Source of the DNA: Alkalimarinus alittae
GTDB lineage: Bacteria > Pseudomonadota > Gammaproteobacteria > Pseudomonadales > Oleiphilaceae
Assembly: GCF_026016465.1 (NCBI RefSeq)
Contig: NZ_CP100390.1
Location: 2,332,001 to 2,396,000 of the forward strand
Reading direction: 5' to 3'
DNA length: 64,000 bases
Part shown: piece by piece, positions 58,805-64,000 of the stretch
Position numbering within the stretch: the first letter of the stretch is position 1
Layout: each line of letters begins with the position of its first letter
Notes under the pieces: generated by a model
Told to the model about the DNA's origin: nothing
Seen by the model: only the letters and a program-made list of their open reading frames with translations
Databases searched by the model: none
Position numbers and translations under genes: made by a program

Positions 58805-59089
58805 TTAATCAATTGGCGATATACCGTCTACTTCTGTCACAGTATTCGCATTAGCACGCTCTATAATCTTAACCAATACAGACTGTATAGATTCATCTTC
58901 GCGAGCATCGTACTCACTCGCAATCTTTTGTACTTGTGACTCACTGCCCTCATCTAACGTAAATGTTACAACCACCTCAGAAGCCACATCAGGTGTTATT
59001 CCAAAATACTCTATAGCGATCGTAGGATAACCCTTAGCGCCCTTTTTAATAAGCTTTGCAATTCGTTTCTTCGCTTTATCGACGTTCAT
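58805..59089 (-). CDS. Hypothetical protein (94 aa)
   Basis: 94 residues from ATG 59089, chosen because AAGGG precedes it and the upstream part (to 59203) is Arg/Val-rich without a conserved look. It has a basic N-terminus (KAKKRIAKLIKKGAKG) and an acidic second half (DEGSESQVQKIASEYDARED). It is not a family I can name. It is convergent with the Lys-rich ORF. Confidence 0.65.
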   Translation of the reverse strand: MNVDKAKKRIAKLIKKGAKGYPTIAIEYFGITPDVASEVVVTFTLDEGSESQVQKIASEYDAREDESIQSVLVKIIERANANTVTEVDGISPID

Positions 59090-59480
59090 AACTAAGCCCT
59101 TAGTGTTAAGTCTGTAGCGGAGAATAACGTAAACCCTCACAACCACTCTACTCGATATTAGTCGGTTCTTGAACCCGTGTCGAATAGACGAGTACGAAAG
59201 CATACCAAGGGCTTGCTTATATATTTAGTTCGGGTATCGTATTGATACGTTATTTAATATTTCAATTTCAGGATTAAATATGAATAATATTTACCTATAT
59301 TTGCGCTGGAGACTTTCCACCATTTTACCCTTCTAGTGCACCCAAGTGTGCCTACTTTTTGCTCCCTTTTTATAAGAAACAGAGGCGACAGCCTCTATCA
59401 AATTACTTAAAAGGAGGTGTCTATTTAATTACATTGTTGGATTTGAATTCTTTGATACTAAAAACTTAGAGGATATCATT

Positions 59481-59564
59481 ATGTCTAGAAATGTGAAAAA
59501 AGAACCCAAGCGTACATTAAAAGAAAAACGAAACGATAAAAAACAAAAACGTAAAAACGCTTAA
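59481..59564 (+). pseudogene. Frameshifted paralogue of the tiny Lys-rich protein
   Basis: ATG at 59481 with GAGGAT upstream reads MSRNVKKEPKRTL, then the frame shifts at the A run 59519-59523 and stops at 59538. Removing one A from this run gives 27 residues ending KEKRNDKKQKRKNA with TAA at 59562-59564. The restored product matches the ORF at 58625 in the block NVKK-P--T-KEK----KK-K. Either a real single-base lesion or an error in a homopolymer read. Confidence 0.6.
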
Positions 59565-59610
59565 ATTTGTAGTTACGTATTAACACTAAAGTACGTATAT
59601 GCGCGACTTA

Positions 59611-59661
59611 AAGCCGCGCCTATTGCATACTGAATAATGCAGTATGTGTGATAGGCGTGGC
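59611..59661. repeat. Long imperfect hairpin
   Basis: GCCGCGCCTAT (59613-59623) pairs with ATAGGCGTGGC (59651-59661), and CATACTG (59626-59632) with CAGTATG (59640-59646), with a 7-base loop. Outer bases to 59601 and 59672 extend the symmetry loosely. It may be the terminator of the minus-strand gene ending at 59685, or a small repeat element. The other DNA between 59204 and 59684 holds only the frameshifted ORF and a lone AAGGAGGTG (59411-59419) without a proper start after it. Confidence 0.55.
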
Positions 59662-59684
59662 GCTTTGCCGCGATTTTCGCCCTC

Positions 59685-59987
59685 TCAACCAAACGCTTCA
59701 ACCACGAGAGACGTAATATCTGCCAGCTCAGCCACCCTTGTTAATGACCGTCCTAAAGCAGTCTCTTTTTTATCACCAGTATGATACATTTCAAACCTTT
59801 CGGGCCCAATAATATCGTTACGAATTCTACGGTAAATTGCTTTAATGGGCTCGTTTATTTGATTTTGCTGATCACAAAGAACGTTTTCGTAGACTCGATT
59901 TATAACTTTATTGAAGACATCAAATTGAGCAAACACCGTCGCCACCCTAACAGCTAAGAGTTTCTCGAAGATATGTAGGGCTAACAT
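59685..59987 (-). CDS. Hypothetical protein (100 aa)
   Basis: 100 residues. No signal peptide or membrane segment; helical throughout (FDVFNKVINRVYENVLCDQQ; EPIKAIYRRIRNDI). No family recognised and no clear ribosome site. It lies in a region of unknown small genes. May be real, given an open frame of usual composition. Confidence 0.5.
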   Translation of the reverse strand: MLALHIFEKLLAVRVATVFAQFDVFNKVINRVYENVLCDQQNQINEPIKAIYRRIRNDIIGPERFEMYHTGDKKETALGRSLTRVAELADITSLVVEAFG

Positions 59988-60135
59988 TAGAGCTAATAAG
60001 ACAGCTAATAAGCACGGAGTGCTGATAAGAGAAGAAGGGATATAAATTCGAAGGCTTTACGAGGCATCAATAACAATCCATGTTTGATGCCTGTGTTTTA
60101 ACTTTTTTTTAAAAGCTACGCTTAGTAAGCGTTTT

Positions 60136-60690
60136 TTAAGCTTTCGATGCTCTACGAGTAAACCCTAAACCCGCTAGTCCAAGGCCTAATAATGCTAAAG
60201 AAGCTGGCTCAGGTACTGAGACAGAACCAATGTTAAACGTAAAGTCATCAATACTGATATTTGATTGAGGAGAGGCAGTCCACTTGAATGTAGTCACCCC
60301 AGACCAATCAAATGAATGGTAAACCCAGTCAGCAGTGGCCGTTATAGTTTTGCTATAAAGAACATTGTCCAAGTCATCCAAGCCAAAAACATTTACAGTT
60401 GCATTAGGTGCACGGTTATCTTGATGAAAGTATGCGCCATCAAAATCGAATGTGCCTGAATTATAAGTAAGTTGGCCTAGGTTATCGCCATTATGATTAA
60501 CCATGTACTGAGAACCAGAGTAAGCCGTTGAGTTTATAAAGTTCCAACTACCAATAGAGCCATCAGCTAGCGTGAAACCATGATAAGTCGTATCAACAAA
60601 GTCAGTAGGTGCAACATCATCAAACGTCAATACAGTCGCATTCACAGAACCCACGAACATACAAGCTAACAAACAAGAAACTTTTTTCAT
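60136..60690 (-). CDS. PEP-CTERM sorting-domain protein
   Basis: 184 residues from ATG 60690 (AAAGGAT upstream), giving a signal peptide MKKVSCLLACMFVGSVNA. The mature part is beta-rich and ends with VPEPASLALLGLGLAGLGF followed by TRRASKA: the PEP motif, a membrane helix and a basic tail. PEP-CTERM proteins are processed by exosortase and exported to the surface or matrix. No exosortase gene is in the window. Confidence 0.9.
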   Translation of the reverse strand: MKKVSCLLACMFVGSVNATVLTFDDVAPTDFVDTTYHGFTLADGSIGSWNFINSTAYSGSQYMVNHNGDNLGQLTYNSGTFDFDGAYFHQDNRAPNATVNVFGLDDLDNVLYSKTITATADWVYHSFDWSGVTTFKWTASPQSNISIDDFTFNIGSVSVPEPASLALLGLGLAGLGFTRRASKA

Positions 60691-60908
60691 CAAATCTATC
60701 CTTTTAGTAATTTCAATGAATATAGCAGGTTTCGTGCCAATAATTATATGCCTAAAAAACAAACACTTGCCTTACACAAAAACTAGACATGTAAAATATA
60801 TCGACAACCCAAATAAAAAATAGACGATAAATTTAACACAATTTTACATTTCAACACCAACACAAGCTCAAGCAAAACAACTAAGCTTGCTACAGTTTTT
60901 TAGGCATT

Positions 60909-60938
60909 AAAAAGCCCCGAATAAATCGAGGCTTTTTT
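60909..60938. terminator. Bidirectional terminator between the two PEP-CTERM genes
   Basis: AAAAAGCCCCGA and TCGAGGCTTTTTT form a stem of about 11 bp (one mismatch) with a short loop; T runs on both strands. It serves the minus-strand gene that ends at 60960. Confidence 0.85.
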
Positions 60939-60959
60939 ATAAAGCTAGGCGTTAACTAT

Positions 60960-61499
60960 TTAAACACTCTTTCTCTTCCGAGCTAAGCCAAACCCAATCA
61001 ACCCCAAGCCCAACAAAGCAATACTGGCAGGCTCTGGAACTGACGCAACATCACCAGAAAGCTGCGCAAAACTCTCTGATTCAGAAAAGCCAACAGAGCC
61101 ATCACCACTAGGAACAAAATTGGTAGCCGCTAGCGTCAAGGTATAAGTACCTAAACCTATTATTTCAGCAAAACTATAACTAAAGTTATACAACCCTAGA
61201 GAATCACCTTCATTAAATGTCAAACCACCTACCACTATAGAGTTGATAAGAACATCAAAATTTACAAAAGCGCCTCTATTCAGGCGATTAAAGTCAAGAT
61301 AAAGGGCTAAGTTTAAAGAAGAGACCGCATCAATACCTGTACTTGTGTATGTTTCCTCAACAGTATGTGATGGACTGAAAAAATACTGCCCACCAGCTGC
61401 AGTTGAGGTCGATGCATTACTGGGAAAATCTACCGTAATCAACCCTGCGCTAGCGGTTCCAGAAATCAAAAAAGCAAGCACACAAATAAATTTTTTCAT
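60960..61499 (-). CDS. PEP-CTERM sorting-domain protein
   Basis: 179 residues from ATG 61499, chosen because GGAGAG lies just upstream and MKKFICVLAFLISGTASA is a signal peptide; ATG 61511 is an in-frame alternative. The mature part is beta-rich with many Ser/Thr and ends VPEPASIALLGLGLIGFGLA plus RKRKSV. It is separated from the other PEP-CTERM gene by a terminator, so each has its own promoter. No exosortase is near. The 222 bp before it are AT-rich without a gene. Confidence 0.9.
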   Translation of the reverse strand: MKKFICVLAFLISGTASAGLITVDFPSNASTSTAAGGQYFFSPSHTVEETYTSTGIDAVSSLNLALYLDFNRLNRGAFVNFDVLINSIVVGGLTFNEGDSLGLYNFSYSFAEIIGLGTYTLTLAATNFVPSGDGSVGFSESESFAQLSGDVASVPEPASIALLGLGLIGFGLARKRKSV

Positions 61500-61721
61500 T
61501 TTTCTCTCCATAATTAAAATTAAATTATGAAAAGCAATATACACACCAAGTTTATAACACTTTGTTTTTGTGAGTAGTTTTAGCTTTCCACCCACCAAAA
61601 ACAACACAGACTGTAAATCTAATCGACATACAGGGTAAAATTGTAAAATAATGTTACATATTGTTATCCACAAACGTCATCAAACCTTACACTACGGCCA
61701 TTTCGGCACCGAGGCTGGGGT

Positions 61722-62750
61722 TTATCTTTTGCTTTCAAGTAGCTCTCTTAGCGAAACAGGCAGTAACAAACGAGACTTTAGCGTGATTGTTTTCTCGTAT
61801 TTTTGCCAAAGAATACCAATATAAATAATGCCAAGCCCGATTGCCGTTAACGCTATTGGAAACATCAAACTATCTTTAAAAACATTGTATGCTAAATAGC
61901 CAAGATAACCGCACATGCCAAGAGCACCAAAAACAACAAACACCCTTCGCACTAACATCACACCTACACCAATCATTAATAAGTTTATGCAGAAATAAAT
62001 AAATTTTGACAGTTCATCATTTGAATTTTGAGAAGATAATCCTCCCCAAAACGCGATAACACCAAACATATAAATCCAAAAAGCATAGTCAGCTTTACGG
62101 TGCGATCTAATATCCACCCAGAAAGCGAGCCCTACCATTAACAACCCTGAATATAACGAGACTAGCTTTCTTAATTCCCATGAAATATCCCCACCAGAAA
62201 TCATCGATGTAATATCCATCGTCATATACCAAAGCGTTACTGCAATGGGCATCACCAAAAAAGGGTACTTATATTTCCAAGCAACAATAACCCCAATGGC
62301 TAATGTGCCCAACTCCATATATAACCAATGCCACCTTATATATCGGTGGTAGTCTCTATAAACACTATCTTCAGGCCAAACACCGAGCCATTGCTGGAGC
62401 CCATAAATCGCCAACGGCGTTAAACAGACCACAAATGTAGCGCTAATACCTGCAGGTATGGCTAGTCCCTTGGCTGTTAGTGAATTTGTGATTTTTAATC
62501 CGACGGCTGCATACAGAACAGAAATCCAAAATATCCCCGCCCCACCAAATAACTCCCACCCCAGATTCATAAACAGCGTCATCGCGCCAATAGCAATAAG
62601 GCCGCCCAGATAATAAAGGACATGAGTAAACGTAAATTTTGGTTCATCTTGAGACTGAGCAGCCAAAAACTCATAAAGAGCCTCAGCCTGAAGCGGCGTA
62701 ATTATATTTTCGTCAGCCGCATCATTTAACTTTTTCTTAGTAACATCCAT
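61722..62750 (-). CDS. Polytopic membrane protein, DUF2157-like
   Basis: 342 residues with a short N-terminal helical part (LNDAADENIITPLQAEALYEFL), which resembles the DUF2157 start, then about 9-10 membrane helices (from about 45). No catalytic motif is evident. It is in the inner membrane. Function unknown. Confidence 0.7.
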   Translation of the reverse strand: MDVTKKKLNDAADENIITPLQAEALYEFLAAQSQDEPKFTFTHVLYYLGGLIAIGAMTLFMNLGWELFGGAGIFWISVLYAAVGLKITNSLTAKGLAIPAGISATFVVCLTPLAIYGLQQWLGVWPEDSVYRDYHRYIRWHWLYMELGTLAIGVIVAWKYKYPFLVMPIAVTLWYMTMDITSMISGGDISWELRKLVSLYSGLLMVGLAFWVDIRSHRKADYAFWIYMFGVIAFWGGLSSQNSNDELSKFIYFCINLLMIGVGVMLVRRVFVVFGALGMCGYLGYLAYNVFKDSLMFPIALTAIGLGIIYIGILWQKYEKTITLKSRLLLPVSLRELLESKR

Positions 62751-62928
62751 GGCCTATCTCTAAATTATAATCGCACAAAATAACAACACTTTGCCGTGAT
62801 AATGCCTGACAACCAACAATTAGACACTCGCCATTCCTTTAGATTGACCCACGCCACTCACAACACTTAACGTTTTACGTCGTGCAAACCCAAGTTAATA
62901 TGTGTTTAAGTGCTCATATCATGGCTTA

Positions 62929-63261
62929 CTACTCAACCATGCCTCGTATTCTACGCGCATCACCAATGCTGCCCGCGTTGGAAACATTTGTATATCCCGC
63001 ACTCTTGAGTGCAGACAATGCTTTACCTGCTCGGTTACCGCTACGACAATACAACACTATTTCCGTACTCTTATCCGGAAACATTTCGCTTACTTCTGCA
63101 ATAATATCACCGTGTAAAATACGAACATCGCCTTCAATATTATCTACAAGGTGCTCTTGCTCGCTTCTAACATCAATCCAAGCGGTTTCTGCGTGTGTCA
63201 TGGTGCTGAAACCGGTTGCTATTAGTAGCAAAAAAACCCAAGAATATTTTTTTAAGTTCAT
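62929..63261 (-). CDS. Periplasmic rhodanese-like protein (PspE-type)
   Basis: 110 residues. A signal peptide ends about STMTHA (residue 24). The rhodanese domain has the active-site loop YCRSGNRAGKA with the catalytic Cys. It is a single-domain sulfurtransferase in the periplasm, similar to PspE. A long ORF on the opposite strand is only a shadow. Confidence 0.92.
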   Translation of the reverse strand: MNLKKYSWVFLLLIATGFSTMTHAETAWIDVRSEQEHLVDNIEGDVRILHGDIIAEVSEMFPDKSTEIVLYCRSGNRAGKALSALKSAGYTNVSNAGSIGDARRIRGMVE

Positions 63262-63335
63262 CGTTTAATCCTTACGTGTATAATGATCGGTTGCCGATAT
63301 GAAGCACGGCGTATTGGTCACTTAACTGCTTTTTG

Positions 63336-63881
63336 TTAACTGATCTGTCCTATATTGGCACGTCGTTTCCGTTCCTGCTCGGTCATTTGTTCTTGCCGCT
63401 CTTCAATAGAGTTCAACCCAAGACGCGCACGGCGTTCATTAACCATAGCGATATCCTCGATAGGGAACGGTGCAGGCCATCCAGATTCATCAACATCAAA
63501 CTGGGTGCCGTAGTATTGAGGCTTGCCAGATAGTGTTCGCACCCGGTCATGAAGGAATGCCAACTGCCAGCCGGCCACCTCCCCACTTGCAACAGCATCT
63601 TCTAGTAGGCAGACACACTCACCCATGAAACCGGAGTCTGAAACAGAATGCTGAGCAATCAGCCATGCAGCTTTAGCAGCCTCCTCGCCAACTAACGAAA
63701 CACCTGGCCAGCCGTAAGTACCAATAATCTTTTTCAGGCGAGAAGCATTCTGCTCATGGAGGAGTTTCATTCGAGGATGATAAGTATCAGATGGCAACTC
63801 TCCAGAATCGAAAAGTTGCTGTAACATCCACTGGTCTTCTGTCATCATCTCGACCAGTTCATCTGCAAGATTTTTATTCAT
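63336..63881 (-). CDS. DUF6624 family protein
   Basis: 181 residues. Patterns IIGTYGWPGVSLVGEEAAKAAW, LIAQHS and LSGKPQYYGTQFD fit the DUF6624 family. No signal peptide. Function unknown. Its ATG overlaps the last codons of the PaiB-like frame at 63874, which suggests a transcription unit formed at this junction. Confidence 0.78.
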   Translation of the reverse strand: MNKNLADELVEMMTEDQWMLQQLFDSGELPSDTYHPRMKLLHEQNASRLKKIIGTYGWPGVSLVGEEAAKAAWLIAQHSVSDSGFMGECVCLLEDAVASGEVAGWQLAFLHDRVRTLSGKPQYYGTQFDVDESGWPAPFPIEDIAMVNERRARLGLNSIEERQEQMTEQERKRRANIGQIS

Positions 63882-64000
63882 GATGACGTTTCAGCCAATT
63901 CGGATCCTCTATAACGCGAGCAATACCTTCTTCATGAAAAGCTAAGTAATCCCACGTTGGGACAACTTGGCCTGTTTCTACCTTGGTTTCATACCACGAG
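63874..64000 (-). CDS. PaiB-like FMN-binding protein, C-terminal end of a short frame (partial)
   Basis: The frame from the window end to a TAA at 63874-63876 encodes 41 residues containing SWYETKVETGQVVPTWDY and ARVIEDPNWL, the FMN-binding PaiB family pattern. PaiB proteins (about 200-210 residues) go on for roughly another 100 residues beyond this block, but here the frame ends at RHHE. So the gene looks shortened at its 3' end. The N-terminal part is outside the window. Confidence 0.75.
   Translation of the reverse strand, partial: SWYETKVETGQVVPTWDYLAFHEEGIARVIEDPNWLKRHHE

Noticed and set aside
62882-63268. A 128-codon plus-strand ORF opposite the rhodanese gene
   Set aside because: The minus strand encodes a clear signal peptide and rhodanese active site, so the plus ORF is a shadow.

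Overview
The window is chromosomal DNA from a Gram-negative, probably marine, gammaproteobacterium. This rests on the gene content: hflX, a TonB/ExbB/ExbD outer-membrane uptake system, PEP-CTERM proteins, an Entner-Doudoroff operon, a CheV protein, HDOD and PilZ proteins, and an OlsF-like lipid enzyme. GC looks low to moderate by eye and is clearly lower in the first 4.6 kb. I do not assign a genus. I see no rRNA, tRNA or CRISPR array.

Layout. (1) 1-4.6 kb is mobile DNA: the 3' end of an IS481/IS3-type transposase, an SprT-like zinc protease gene, a perfect 60-bp palindrome, and a full-length Tn3-family transposase with an intact D-D-E triad. (2) 4.7-9.1 kb, minus strand: MscS channel + DUF432, an NTF2-like protein + CheV, and HflX. 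(3) 9.1-18.9 kb: a decayed receiver-domain gene, a membrane PilZ protein, a YbaL-like antiporter, SelO, and an operon of OlsF-like acyltransferase, alpha/beta hydrolase and M14 peptidase. (4) 19.0-27.2 kb: glutathione-dependent formaldehyde detoxification with a divergent LysR regulator, an orphan tyrosine recombinase, MgtE, a DUF1275 protein and an HDOD protein. (5) 27.2-31.9 kb: zwf-pgl-edd-eda, the complete route from glucose-6-phosphate to pyruvate plus glyceraldehyde-3-phosphate.

(6) 32.1-35.4 kb: a PP2C-phosphatase/Ser-Thr-kinase fusion, a formate/nitrite-type channel and cyanase, suggesting use or detoxification of small nitrogen/carbon anions. (7) 35.5-43.2 kb: an iron-uptake block (alpha-hydroxy-acid oxidase, PiuC-type dioxygenase, Fiu-like receptor, TonB, two ExbD, ExbB), with a Fur-box-like promoter region shared with a divergent Crp/Fnr-type regulator. 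(8) 43.3-47.4 kb: 2,4-dienoyl-CoA reductase and propionyl-CoA synthetase. (9) 47.5-52.1 kb: RNase HI, a Cys-cluster protein, a divergent cold-shock-like protein, topoisomerase III and an anchored glutaredoxin. (10) 52.3-58.5 kb: a GlxA-type regulator divergent from an acyl-CoA dehydrogenase / YheT hydrolase / molybdopterin oxidoreductase operon.

(11) 58.5-64 kb is a poorly characterised end: two paralogous tiny Lys-rich ORFs (one frameshifted), structured intergenic DNA, unknown genes, two PEP-CTERM proteins, a membrane protein, a periplasmic rhodanese, a DUF6624 protein, and a PaiB-like reading frame that stops early where the DUF6624 gene begins. I found no clearly new defence or secretion system. 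The strongest unexplained signals are the 60-bp palindrome beside the Tn3 transposase, the tiny Lys-rich pair, the cyanase/channel/kinase-phosphatase cluster, and the PaiB/DUF6624 junction.
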